A stretch of 21,808 bases of DNA from Chara braunii (GCA_003427395.1 BFEA01000004.1:3670843-3692650), one strand, 5' to 3'. Positions 8,851-17,310 are shown, numbered from the stretch's first letter. Numbers and translations are program-made. Notes: generated by a model not told the origin, from the sequence alone.

Positions 8851-9087
8851 GTATTTGATTTTTAATTCAAATTTGGTAACGAATTTGGATGTAGTGCCCA
8901 GGAAAATGTTGTTTAGTTTATTGTTCTCCATAACATATTTTGTTTTCGGAATTTTTTGAAAACGTTGTTTTGTTTTTTGTTTTTTTTTGTCTGCGTTCGG
9001 CCCGAACGGCCAAACGCCTTCCGAAGGGGTCCCATACGTTCGGGCGTTCGGGTTCGGGCGTTCGGCCTGTCCCGAATGCCGGCAACC

Positions 9088-9090
<3 letters not shown>

Positions 9091-9144
<54 letters not shown>
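9091..9144. repeat. (TA)n microsatellite
   Basis: Uninterrupted 54-bp TA run directly abutting the right terminus of the CAGGGTT element. It yields Tyr-Ile alternating translations in two frames that should be ignored. Confidence 0.95.
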
Positions 9145-9145
<1 letters not shown>

Positions 9146-9167
9146 TTCTGTAATACTTACAACAATT

Positions 9168-9280
9168 CTGCGTTCGGCCCAAGCGGCCGAACGCCTTCCG
9201 AAGGGGTCCCATACGTTTGGGCGTTCGGGTTCGGGCGTTCGGGTTCGGGCGTTCGGCCCGTCCCGAATGTCGGCAACCCT
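9168..9280. mobile_element. second copy of the transposon right end
   Basis: It aligns with 8991-9089 from CTGCGTTCGGCCC to CGGCAACCCT with few mismatches. It has an extra GTTCGGGTTCGGGC-type unit of about 12-14 bp. The terminal G of the right end is replaced by A at the junction with the following (AT)n. The rest of the element is absent. It probably arose by local duplication or by a nested insertion that lost its left part. Confidence 0.75.
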
Positions 9281-9335
9281 ATATATATATATATATATAT
9301 ATATTTGACGATATATATATAATATATATATATAT
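9281..9335. repeat. interrupted (AT)n microsatellite
   Basis: AT runs at 9281-9304 and 9311-9335 are separated by TTGACG. The next bases start a GC-rich block (AGGCTTCCTAAGCCGCCCG) that may be the edge of a further element, although I found no partner end. Confidence 0.8.
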
Positions 9336-9404
9336 AGGCTTCCTAAGCCGCCCGACCGGGCAGGCACGGTTGTGCACCAGTACAGACTGCACGGGCGGGC
9401 AACT

Positions 9405-9421
9405 GCACGGGTCACCCGTGC
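9405..9421. other. 17-nt near-perfect palindrome
   Basis: GCACGGGT-C-ACCCGTGC. It lies within a block where CACGGG/CGGGC words recur (9363-9421), just before a poly-A run. Function unknown. Confidence 0.6.
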
Positions 9422-9436
9422 GAGCTATTTTTTATT

Positions 9437-9453
9437 AAAAAAAAAAAAAAAAA
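9437..9453. repeat. A17 run
   Basis: Homopolymer run separating the GC-rich palindromic block from the purine-rich minisatellite. Confidence 0.95.
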
Positions 9454-9539
9454 GGTGATAGGGGTCTGTTGCGCATGCAGAGATGTGCCCGAATCCGCCT
9501 TTTCCACACATGTTCGCAACATTGCTACGTGGAGATTGA

Positions 9540-10070
9540 AGATGGAGAGAGGAGGGTAGAAGATGGCGGGCAAGAGGCTTGAGGTGGTGAAAGGGAGGGG
9601 GAGGTTGCAGGCGGGGAGGTGGGAGATGGCCGGATTGAGGTAGGAGGTGGCGGGAGTTAAGTGAGAGATGGCAAAATGGAGGGAGGGGGGAGATGGCAGA
9701 AGGGAGGTGGGAGAAGGAAAGGGAAGTGGGAAATAGTGGGAGGGGAGGTAGGAGGTGGCGGGAAGGAGGCGGAGGATTGGCGAGAGGGAGGAGGACGATG
9801 GTGGGAGGGATGTGGGAGATAGCGGGAGGGGTAATGGGGGGTAGCAAGAGGGGTAGTGGGAGGTGGCGGGAGATGGTGGAAGAGTAGGAACGGAGTGGCA
9901 GGAGGGAGGTGGATGATGGCGGAAGAGAACGAACGAAGTGGCGGAAGAGAAGTGAAGGGCGACGAGCACACGGAGAAGTTGAACGAAGAAGAAGAAGAAG
10001 AAGAAGAAGAAGAAGAAGAAGAAGAAGAAGAAGAAGAAGAAGACGAAGAAGGAGGATAAGGAGGAGGAGT
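9540..10070. repeat. purine-rich GGGAGGTGGGAGATGGCG-type minisatellite
   Basis: About 530 bases in which the + strand is overwhelmingly G and A. It is built from irregular GGGAGGTGG, GAGATGGCGGGAG and related words with many G-triplets, and ends in (GAA)n. Long open frames appear in all minus frames (Pro/Ser/Leu-rich) only because of base composition. The following 180 bases are pyrimidine-rich on the same strand. Confidence 0.85.
9985..10042. repeat. (GAA)n microsatellite
   Basis: Nearly uninterrupted trinucleotide run ending in GACGAAGAAGGAGGA. It lies within the purine-rich tract. Confidence 0.95.
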
Positions 10071-10370
10071 AGCCTTACCCCCACATTCGTCCTCCCTTAC
10101 TTCTTGTAATACTCTCCCTCTAGCCCATGAAACCCTCCTTTCTCCCCCCCACTGCATTCCTCCTCTCCAACGTCCATGATATGAGATATTCGGTAACGCC
10201 TGGACACCACTAGTCTGCTCCCTCCCTGCCCCACGATCCCTCTCCCGCCTCATCATCCTGGTGTCCTCTCACCCCGTACTCTTATCCACGCGTCATGTCG
10301 TCATAGCACCTGTCGCTCTTCGTTTCCCAATCTCACCAAGGAGCCTGCCGTCGCATCAGTCCGTCGGGCG
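10071..10370. other. pyrimidine-rich gene-free stretch
   Basis: No coding evidence. C/T-rich words (CTCCCTCT, CCTCCTTTCTCCCCCCC) give long meaningless frames. Confidence 0.5.
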
Positions 10371-10379
10371 GCCCGACGA

Positions 10380-10650
10380 ATTGCCTTCCTCCCTCAGGAA
10401 ACCCCATATCTCTCTACAAGGCCTCACACTCCTGCCATTTGCAGGTTATAGGGCAATGCCCTAGCTCCGACCAACGTCGTTCTGCCATCGGCAAACCAAG
10501 GCCACAAAACAAAGCAACTCTGTAGATATCAGTCCATGTTCGACCATCTCTTAAATCCTATATCCCAAAATTCCCAAATGAGGAAGAAGGCCAGATGCTG
10601 CCAAAAATTTCAGAACACCAGAAAGCTTAATATAACATGATTAAGAACTA
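10380..10650 (+). repeat. duplicated block, copy 1
   Basis: From ATTGCCTTCCTCCCTC through TCTCTACAAGGCCTCACACTC, GGGCAATGCCCTAG, CCGACCAACGTCGTTCTG, CATCGGCAAACCAAG to AAGCTTAATATAACATGATTAA. The same order recurs 437-443 bp downstream (10823-11085). A shorter part recurs, inverted, near 19356-19440 in the leader of the LINE. No coding sequence. Confidence 0.75.
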
Positions 10651-10822
10651 TGAGATTCTTTTTTTTTTTTTTAGCAAACCTAGTCATCCCCTATACAAAA
10701 CACACAACCCCAGAGACAATACTTTCCTGACCAATGCCAGTCACAACTGATGTGATCTTGCCACCAAGACTATACCCGGCCCTTTAAGTTGTCAAGGCTG
10801 ACCCCCCCGAGTTCGCCACTGG

Positions 10823-11085
10823 ATTGCCTTCCTCCCTCGATTACTCCCTAGATCTCACTTCCAGGCCTCACACTCCTGCTACCAACAGGTCACAGGGCTA
10901 ACGCCCCAGCACCGGCCAGCGTCGTTCTAGCATCGGCAAACCAAGAGCCCGAAACACATTGGCTTTGCAAGCAGTCTGTCCGGATTCTACCATCTCTAAA
11001 ACCATGTATTGTATATAAAGGGAAAACCAGATATCGCCTAGGATTACAGAAAAACAGGTAAGCTTGATATAGCATAATTAGTGTT
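10823..11085 (+). repeat. duplicated block, copy 2
   Basis: Second copy of the 10380-10650 block, clearly related but diverged. It retains the CCTTCCTCCCTC, GGCCTCACACTCCTGC, CCGGCCAGCGTCGTTCTAGC, CATCGGCAAACCAAGAG and AAGCTTGATATAGCATAATTA words. Strand is given as the orientation in which it matches the LINE leader. Confidence 0.75.
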
Positions 11086-11276
11086 TACACCTAAGATTAG
11101 TCTCCTCCCTCCCCTCCTTTCCATCCTGTCCCAACGCTGCCCCCGGCGAAACGGATTACCCAGATTGCAGGCAACCCATCACCGCCCCAACTTGGGACAG
11201 TCCCACCTTCTCCACCCTTATCCCACAAAGGCATGCGGTTCCCTCCCAAAGTATGCCTCTGCCCACCTTTTACCCT

Positions 11277-11361
11277 GTTCATGTGGAAAAAACCCTATGT
11301 TCCCATTCTACCGTTTCTCCATATCGAGCAAGGTCTCAAGCCCATTCCTGTCAATCAACCA
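11277..11361 (+). repeat. 85-bp direct repeat, copy 1
   Basis: Same length as, and ungapped against, 11438-11522. Starts GTTCATGTGG and ends TCAATCAACCA, with about a dozen substitutions. Spacing is 161 bp. Confidence 0.85.
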
Positions 11362-11437
11362 AAATATGTCCATAGCGAGCAAGGCATCATGTGTCGAACA
11401 CACCAGAAGTCGGAACCCTAATTCTGATGTGATCTGT

Positions 11438-11522
11438 GTTCATGTGGGGAGAACCCCATGCACCCATTCTACCGTTTCTCCATATCGAGGAGGTCCTCAA
11501 GCCCAATCCTATCAATCAACCA
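11438..11522 (+). repeat. 85-bp direct repeat, copy 2
   Basis: Partner of 11277-11361. The shared block CCCATTCTACCGTTTCTCCA is identical. The sequence between and after the copies (to about 11870) shows no gene. Confidence 0.85.
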
Positions 11523-11935
11523 AGGGTCGAAACCCAAGTACATATGTATTGTGTGAAAGCTGAAAATCGGGTCCAGCATCCCTATACAACAGTGTATGAA
11601 GCCAATCAGTATATATGCATAACTCACCTGCATCACGGAGAGGAGCGGAGACAATAACTACTTCCCTACGCAAGGGAAGAAAAACTCACCCCACCCCAAT
11701 CAAGGAATCAACCTAAAAAAAGTAAAACGTACAATCAAAATGTAATCAACAAACCCCTCATGAGGCCACGTGAGAAAAAGTTGAGGGTATGAGAGTTGAG
11801 AACCAATCATCCTTGATCAACGAGGGGGAGATCATCTATCCTACTCCCACCCGGTGCCAAAAAAGAAAAAACGAATCATCTTAAAACGCCCGTCTCGCCT
11901 GTTTTGCCCAGTCGCTGCTCGCGGTCGTTGCTGAA

Positions 11936-11950
11936 GTTGTTGTCGTTGTT

Positions 11951-11998
<48 letters not shown>

Positions 11999-12000
11999 AT
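11936..12000. repeat. (TTG)n microsatellite 1
   Basis: Trinucleotide run giving Asn codons (AAC) on the minus strand. Confidence 0.95.
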
Positions 12001-12213
12001 CGCCGTCCACCCTCGCACCCTGCTTGTCGATCTCGCCGAATCTCTGCATCCCCTCCACCACAACCACCTCCTCTGTCTTACACTCGTGCTCCTCCTTCCA
12101 CTCATCCGCCCGGTCTCCATCACCCCGCTGCAAATGGGTGTCCCCGTTGTTGTTGCTGTCATCATCCGCCACGCCCATCTCACCGACTGCCATTATCTGC
12201 TCGTCATCGTTTT

Positions 12214-12281
12214 TGATGTTGTTGTTAGTGTTGATGTTGTTGTTGTTGTCATTATTGTTATTGTTGTTGTAATTGTTGTTG
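12214..12281. repeat. (TTG)n microsatellite 2, interrupted
   Basis: TTG run with scattered GAT, GTC and ATT interruptions, at the equivalent place in the middle repeat unit. Confidence 0.9.
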
Positions 12282-12463
12282 CCGTCTGCCATGAGCCCTT
12301 GCTCCACCTCCCACATACTTGCCTGGCTTCCAACACTCTGCTGCAAATGAGTGACACTGTCGACGTTGGCACTCTCAGTGCCTCCCTGAACAGAGAGCGC
12401 CATCAGGTTCTCGTACCATCCTCCAACCCCCCGCTCATGTTCATCCCTGCAGCCGTCGTCATG

Positions 12464-12520
12464 ATTGTTGTTGTAGTTGTTGTTGTTGTTGTTGTTGTTG
12501 TTGTTATTGTTGTTGTTGTC
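12464..12520. repeat. (TTG)n microsatellite 3
   Basis: Trinucleotide run at the end of the first-read (minus-strand) repeat unit. Confidence 0.9.
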
Positions 12521-13130
12521 GTCAACCTTTCCACTATTCACACCGATCTCTCTCGTTCCCTGTCTCTTCTCCACCACAACCACCGCCTCTGCCACGCGCC
12601 CTTGCTCCACCTCCCACTCACCCGCCCGGTCTCCATCACCCAGGTGCAAATGAGTGGCACCGTCGACGTCGACACTCTCACAGTCTCTCAGAGTTGCCCT
12701 GGATAGAGAGCACCAACAAATTCTCGTACCATCCTCCAACCCCCCCCTCATATTCATCCCTGTCCCACACATCCTTTCCACGGTCCATCTCCCCATCTAC
12801 TTCCCAGTTCACACAACCTACAAAAATTTGAGCGTAGTAGCCAACCATGTCTTCGTCATCATACCCACCATCCTGAGAACACGGAACGTCGTCTTCCATG
12901 TAGAAAGGAATATCTCCATACTACAACTCCCCCACCAACTCCATCGTGTTTCCGAAGAGCTGCGCTGCCATGTTTATCGTCGTCTCATTCTCTGCTGGCG
13001 GTACCCCTGTCCACGCGTCATGGACAACCACATCACCAACCGCAGATGCCGCGTGGCCAATCAAGGAGCCACGCACGTATGTTGGACGCGTGCAAAGGCC
13101 CAACATCCGAGGAGCATTCCCCCTCAGGTC

Positions 13131-13771
13131 CTAGTCGAGCCTGGGGAACCGGACCTCGTCAGTCCGCCAGGCGACGGGGCGCTAGCGCTAGTGCAAACTC
13201 CTTTACCCTAATTCAAATTCGGACCCGGTTCATTTCTAACCCTGGGCCCCTCACTCAATAGGGTTCAGCCTTTACTTGAGACAATAAAAAGCTCCCCACG
13301 AATAGACCGGAGCTCTGTTTGAAAAAAACAAGAGAAAAAGAAAGAAAGAACAAAAGGGATCGTAACCTGAGTATCTGTTGAGGCCTGGATTCATGTGCGC
13401 ATCGCAAGTTAGCAGGGCGCCGAGTAGACGCACTTGGCGGTAGCCGCTTGTGCTCTACTGGGTCTTCTTCGGCCAATCGGTGATGGAATCTCGTCCCAAA
13501 GATCACACTCCGTGTTGGTTTCATTTGTTTTTCTATGGTTAATGGGGAGTTGTGCAACATGTATTTGCCATTTGGTGGTTGCTTGCGGACATAACATGGG
13601 TAATCTTTGGCAAAACGAAGTCTTAGAGTGAAGTTTTAAGACCGTGATAATGAAACACTTTGATGTGGGGCTTACATAACTGCAAACTCGCAACCAGTCT
13701 GATGCACATAGGTTAGGGCCGCGATGGAGCACCGTTCAAATGTAATGTTATAGTGTTGCTCAAGCGCCTTA
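13131..13771. other. gene-free stretch
   Basis: Short overlapping frames only. AGCTCC/GGAGCT (13290-13314, 13-nt loop) can form a stem. No gene is supported. Confidence 0.45.
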
Positions 13772-13914
13772 AACAGCAATTTCGTGAAAACGGACATTTT
13801 ATATTTTTTGAATGAAATTGAAACCGACTGCTTGCTTTTGCCCAAACAATATCATTTTTTTGGCTCATGAGAGTCTGGCGTTCTGAAAATGCCGTACCCC
13901 CTGGATGTACCTAA
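13772..13914 (+). mobile_element. truncated foldback MITE (left arm and centre)
   Basis: It starts AACAGCAATTTCGTGAAAACGG and follows the left arm of the complete foldback element at 17085-17306: GGACATTTTATATTTTTTGAA, GAAATTGAAAC, GACTGCTT, GTCTGGCGTT, then ATGCCGTACCCC. The middle is more diverged, and the right arm is absent after about 13914. Confidence 0.65.
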
Positions 13915-14125
13915 ACTTCCTCCACGTGCAGATAATGGGTCAATTGTTTCACTAGGGCGAAAAAGAGTCTTATGTACTGATGGTTTTGATGAAGATTTTG
14001 TGAAACTTGATACATGCAGGGGATATAATATTTCCAGAATGTCGGATCCTCAGGAGAAAAAAAATGAGAGTTTTTGTGGCAATCTTGTATTTTACTATTT
14101 TCTATACTTTTCACAGACTCTGTAG
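13889..14125 (+). CDS. short exon-like ORF, unidentified
   Basis: The ATG lies inside the truncated MITE hairpin, so the start is accidental. From about 13915 to 14045 the frame has ordinary amino-acid composition (PLDVPKLPPRADNGSIV, then GRKRVLCTDGFDEDFVKLDT), unlike the low-complexity frames elsewhere in the window. It could be a captured exon or a stretch of a decayed element. There is no recognisable domain and no clear splice sites. The minus-strand LINE reverse transcriptase ends at its right side (14119). Confidence 0.2.
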   Translation: MPYPLDVPKLPPRADNGSIVSLGRKRVLCTDGFDEDFVKLDTCRGYNISRMSDPQEKKNESFCGNLVFYYFLYFSQTL

Positions 14126-14406
14126 TTCCTTATATTGGTTTTATCTCCCTTTATGTGTAAAAGGTTGAGAATCCCCTGCCCAACTAATTCTCCCATTTGC
14201 CCTGACACATAAATTGAATCAACAAATTTTATTAGGTCTGATGAGAAGGCTGACCACATGACTTCCCAAAATTCTTTCGGATATCCATCAATGTAAGGGG
14301 TTTTATCCTCCTCCATCTGTAATAATGTTGTCCATAGTTCCTCCAAGGATAATGGCCTCTCTAACTGGTCTCTTTGTTCATGAGTCAATGTTTGATTTAA
14401 TTGCAA
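14119..14406 (-). pseudogene. LINE reverse transcriptase N-terminal fragment
   Basis: Open frame from 14406 with RPLSLEELWTTLLQMEEDKT, then YIDGYPKEFW (codons 14295-14266). This is the P-G-x-D-G-x-P-x-E-F block of LINE reverse transcriptases with Tyr in place of the conserved Gly. It continues to a G-x-L-x-L-x-x-x-K-G-D stretch and NIRNYR at 14119-14136. The canonical R-P-I-S-L-L that should follow is replaced by unrelated sequence. A KYKIATKTL-like reading in the next frame (about 14070-14096) may be a last shifted trace of the following block. In an intact LINE this domain copies element RNA at the nicked target. Confidence 0.75.
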
Positions 14407-14871
14407 GAAACCTCTTCATGGCTACCTCATCTTCTTGAATATGTTCCATATTTTTCGTTGATGTGAATTTTTTTTTGTAAACATCATAAGCAATTTTAAG
14501 GCTTCCCGATGAGGATAATGAGATAGAGAGAACAAATGCTCTAGTAGGGTCATGAAACCCTTCAATAGTGGTGTGACTAGATCTAGTACGCAGTAAAGCA
14601 AAAAAAAATAACGTCAATTTGACCTTCAGTCATATATTGTGATAATTTGACTCTGCCAACGATGTTGGGTAAAAGATAGAAGGTGATGTTTCAGTTCTTG
14701 AATATCGACTGGGTGATAATTATTTTGTAATTGATCAAGTTCAAAATTAGAAGTTGTTCTTGAATGTTTATTTTTTGAAGGTAACGGTACTTTGCATGTA
14801 CTTCAAAAAATTCATTACATTTTTTGACAAAAAATGTCAGACCATTGTTGAACCATGCTATGTAGGTGTCT
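14407..14871 (-). pseudogene. LINE endonuclease-reverse transcriptase linker
   Basis: Minus-strand reading from 14871: DTYIAWFNNGLTFFVKK and an A-K-Y-R-Y-L-Q-K block (to about 14770), then HRWQSQ, FFFALLRTRSSHTTIEGFHD (around 14600-14540) and YDVYKKKF. This is the usual order before the reverse transcriptase of L1-like elements (F-F-x-x-L-x-x-R, then I-x-x-L/F). Several frame changes are needed. Confidence 0.6.
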
Positions 14872-15465
14872 ACGTATTTTCCCCTAAGAAAGGTTGTTCA
14901 CTTGTATTTGCAATAGTGACTCCCAACATTAATCTAGATCCATAATAGATTTAATCCTAAGGTCACGGGATCTGGATCGAGGTTTGATATTAGCTGCTAT
15001 CTTTTCCCAAAGTCCATGGTAAGGGATGAATCATAAAATGTATATAACTCTATTGCCTTTTAGAAAAAAGTCGGATCAGGGGAATAATTTTTACAAATTA
15101 AACACCTCTTTACTTTCGCAAAGACAATTCAAACAATACATAAAGGACGTTTTTTTTTTCCTTTTGTAGTGTCCCAATAATCCCAAACGTCCTTTATGTA
15201 TTGTTTGAATTGTCTTTGCAAAAGTAAGGAGGTGTTTAATTTGTAAAAATTATTCCCCTGATCCGACTTTTTTCTAAAAGGCAATAGAGTTATATACATT
15301 TTATGATTCATCCCTGACCATGGACTTTGGGAAAAGATAGCAGCTCATATCAAACCTCGATCCAGATCCCGTGACCTTAGGATTAAATCTATTATGGATC
15401 TAGATTAATGCTGGGAGCCACTATTGCAAATACAAGTGAACAACCTTTCTTAGGGGAAAATACGT
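14872..15465. repeat. large near-perfect inverted repeat (282-bp arms) inside the LINE
   Basis: The left arm 14872-15153 is the reverse complement of the right arm 15185-15465. About eight differences and a 1-base length difference are seen by eye, around 97% identity. The spacer is 31 bp. The right arm is the authentic collinear LINE segment (endonuclease C-terminus, minus strand). The left arm is the inverted duplicate, which splits the element between the K-G-K-K-K and D-T-Y-I-A-W readings. Confidence 0.92.
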
Positions 15466-16046
15466 CGGTATGTATCAAATAATTGTTCATCTTCACATAA
15501 TCTATTGATGATGTTTTCATCCTCTTCTATATATGTTGGACAAGGAGTGAGAACTTTCCATCGATCCATCCATATATTAGGGGTTGCATTGAAGTCCCCT
15601 GCCATGATGAATGGTTTTCCATCTGGAATTTGAACCTTGATTTTATGAAAAAATTTAACCCTTTCTTGGACCTCATTGGGTTCATATACATTAATGACAC
15701 ATACTATTTCCAGTTCCAGCATAGCCAAAGCAAAGATTTAAGGACCATGTTCTTTATCGGTTATCCAATGAACAATTTATACCCTAGAATCTGGAGGCAC
15801 CCAAATGGCCACTCCTCCTGAGCTACTTTGTGGCACCGGACATGAAATTTTTAAAAAAGGTTATGCCCGATTGTGTGGTCTATTATGGGTTGAGGAGTCC
15901 ATGAGATGGGTTTCCTGTATGCAGATCAAATCAGGCCATATATGACCCCTCACTCCCATGAGTTGCTTTATTACAACTTTCCTCTTTTCCCCTTTTGTTA
16001 TGGCGAGTTCATTTACATCCATCATTATTACATCTAAATTGGTCAC
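15185..16046 (-). pseudogene. LINE apurinic-type endonuclease
   Basis: The N-terminal strand from 16046 leads to DLICIQETHL. The metal-binding Glu lies in Q-E-T-H-L (15917-15903). SSGGVAIWVPP follows after a stop, then INVYEPNEVQERVKFFHKI and GDFNATPN (about 15600-15577) with the D and N of the G-D-F-N motif. Next come DTYRRIFP, an S-R-x-x-x-D stretch (15404-15387), and an M-N-H at 15311-15303 where the family has S-D-H, so Asp seems replaced by Asn. It closes with a Y-K-L-N-T-S-L-L block and a V-W-D-Y-W segment. The domain nicks target DNA to prime reverse transcription. Stops at about 15861, 15800 and 15440 make it inactive. Confidence 0.8.
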
Positions 16047-16215
16047 TCTGGTAGCATGGACCCAAATGGATTCTTCCCATAATGCGCTTGCAGTGCCTGC
16101 ATTAATAGATTACGAAATAAATTTCCTTCCTTTCCCTATGTCTAGTTAACTTCTATAAGCGCATTGAATTAAATTTCCCCTTATCCAAGTTAGTAGAGGA
16201 CTGAAGAACCCCCCT

Positions 16216-16740
16216 TCAGAGGATTGAGCACAAAAAGAACGTTACATTTGCCACTGACCAGACTGAGTTTGCTTTGAGTTTGATGTACAATAAATCCAAC
16301 AGGGCGTTATGTGAGTACCATTTGAGGTCAGCCTCCGTTTGATCCTCAAACCTAACGAAGGCATCCTGCTTGGCTATTTGTGTCCGATCACCTATTTTTG
16401 TGAGAGTTGCCTGAGGTCCCGGATCATAATGTTTGGAGAGGAAGTCGTGAAAATCTCGTTTGAAATTCTGGTCATTAGAATTCTGATATTCCACGTATGT
16501 GGACCATCCTCTCAAGATCACCCCTCCATATTAATCTTGCCCCATTGGAGACAACCCGATTTCCCACTTCCCATTTTTCTTTTTAATTGGAATAACCAAA
16601 TTACCGCCTTGGTGCGTGCGACCTGATGGCTAGACCTCTTTCCAGAACATTCGCAATTTTTGTTTTTTACCTGTTTCTTGTGAAACTGACGTGAGGAAAG
16701 AGACTGACCCTTCCTGAGTGTGTTGTCCTTTGTGTACAAA
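16216..16740 (-). pseudogene. LINE ORF1 C-terminal pieces
   Basis: Two adjoining minus frames. The first, 16739-16518, is Lys/Arg/Ser-rich (NKNCECSGKRSSHQVARTKA, then QLKRKMGSG). The second, 16521-16216, has EYQNSNDQNFKRDFHDFLSK and a DAFVRFEDQTEADLKWYSHN block. The V-R-F-x-x-x-x-x-A step resembles an RNA-recognition-type fold as found in plant LINE ORF1 proteins. That fold assignment is inference from position and this one motif. The region ends about 170 bases before the endonuclease start. Confidence 0.45.
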
Positions 16741-16749
16741 CCCCCGTGA

Positions 16750-17084
16750 GTGATTGACAGATTGTGCCTATTGTTGTGTCAGTCGCTGTAATCGCAGAGA
16801 TTGATCGATATGTTGTTGTTCCATATAAAGTTTTTGATTCTGTTATGAAAACAGGAACTAACGTTGTGGCACCTCATGCATCGGTTCGTGCTGTTGCGAC
16901 AACAACTGTTGTTGGGAAATCTGTTCTGGTACTTGAGATCGTTGTTGAGACTAACAACTGTTGTTGTGACGCCTGTATAACAACCGGATTCTCATCATTA
17001 GTAATTCATTTTTTTTCTTCTCCCTTTCCTTCCTTCACCACCCCTTCTTCATACTATTCATTCTTTGTTTGTATTTCATTGTCT
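16750..17084 (-). pseudogene. LINE ORF1 Gln-rich segment
   Basis: One minus frame gives SQQRSQVPEQISQQQLLSQQ and later YMEQQHIDQSLRLQRLTQQ, a Gln-rich stretch broken by stops. CAACAACAGTTGTTG-type words underlie it, so part is low complexity. It lies between the foldback MITE and the ORF1 C-terminal pieces. Confidence 0.35.
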
Positions 17085-17306
17085 AACAGCTATTTCGTCA
17101 AAACGGACATATTTTATTTTTTGAACGAAATCAAAATTGACTTTTTTTGTCAAAATCCGGTTGGAATTTTTTGCTACTTGGGGTCCGGCGTTTTGGGAAC
17201 GCCGGAACCCCAGGGAGCAAAAAATTCCGACCGGATTTTGGCAAAAAAAGTCAGTTTTGATTTCGTTCAAAAAATATAATATGTCCGTTTTGACGAAATG
17301 ACTGTT
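17085..17306. mobile_element. foldback MITE inserted in the LINE
   Basis: Nearly the whole 222 bp is one inverted repeat, with arms of about 105 bp and roughly 92% complementary. Arms start AACAG-ATTTCGTCAAAACGG and meet at a GC-rich centre where GGCGTT pairs with AACGCC. GTCT directly flanks both ends (17081-17084 and 17307-17310); the repeat could be read as TTGTCT if the right end is placed two bases earlier. It has no coding capacity. Superfamily cannot be assigned. A truncated relative sits at 13772-13914. Confidence 0.85.
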
Positions 17307-17310
17307 GTCT

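Larger units (their letters stand above)
8320..9090. mobile_element. hAT-like non-autonomous transposon inserted in (TA)n
   Basis: The left end CAGGGTTACCTG (8320-8331) matches the reverse complement of the right end, CAGGGTTGCCGG (9090-9079), at 10 of 12 positions. Both ends carry GC-rich subterminal words built from GTTCGGG/CCCGAAC. The body is T-rich and has no transposase. CAGGG-type ends and repeated subterminal motifs are typical of hAT elements. An 8-bp target duplication TATATATA fits both flanks but is uninformative inside (TA)n. Rice Micron elements, MITEs that insert in (TA)n, are a functional analogue. The 771 bp size fits a MITE-like derivative. Confidence 0.6.
11876..13130 (-). 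pseudogene. Asn-rich three-unit repeat ORF, broken
   Basis: Minus-strand coding-like region. From about 13130 an open frame runs to a TAG at 12923-12921, then continues in the same frame to 12678 with an acidic segment containing DRDEYEGGVGGWYENLLVLS. A net 10-nt length difference near 12680-12710 shifts to the frame that stays open to 11876. Three units of about 100 residues follow the pattern GVGGWYENL, then VDSVTHLQ/VDGATHLH, then WEVEQG, then a poly-Asn tract (the third unit is partial). Unit spacing is 302 bp. Poly-Asn comes from (TTG)n at 11936-12000, 12214-12281 and 12464-12520. Conservation of the same frame across units argues for past coding. I recognise no family. Confidence 0.4.

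Noticed and set aside
8913-9438. Long ORFs with Tyr-Ile repeats
   Set aside because: Produced by (TA)n read through transposon ends; not coding.
9412-10256. 185-219 residue minus-strand ORFs rich in Pro, Ser and Leu
   Set aside because: Several frames are open at once because of the purine-rich minisatellite and (GAA)n; no domain.
11904-12706. Plus-strand Leu/Val-rich ORFs
   Set aside because: Translations of (TTG)n. The minus strand shows the conserved repeat units instead.
13290-13314. Bacterial-type terminator
   Set aside because: The AGCTCC/GGAGCT stem has a 13-nt loop, and the context is eukaryotic repeat DNA.
16764-17279. 171-residue + strand ORF
   Set aside because: Its second half is the foldback MITE and its first half is antisense to the Gln-rich LINE segment.
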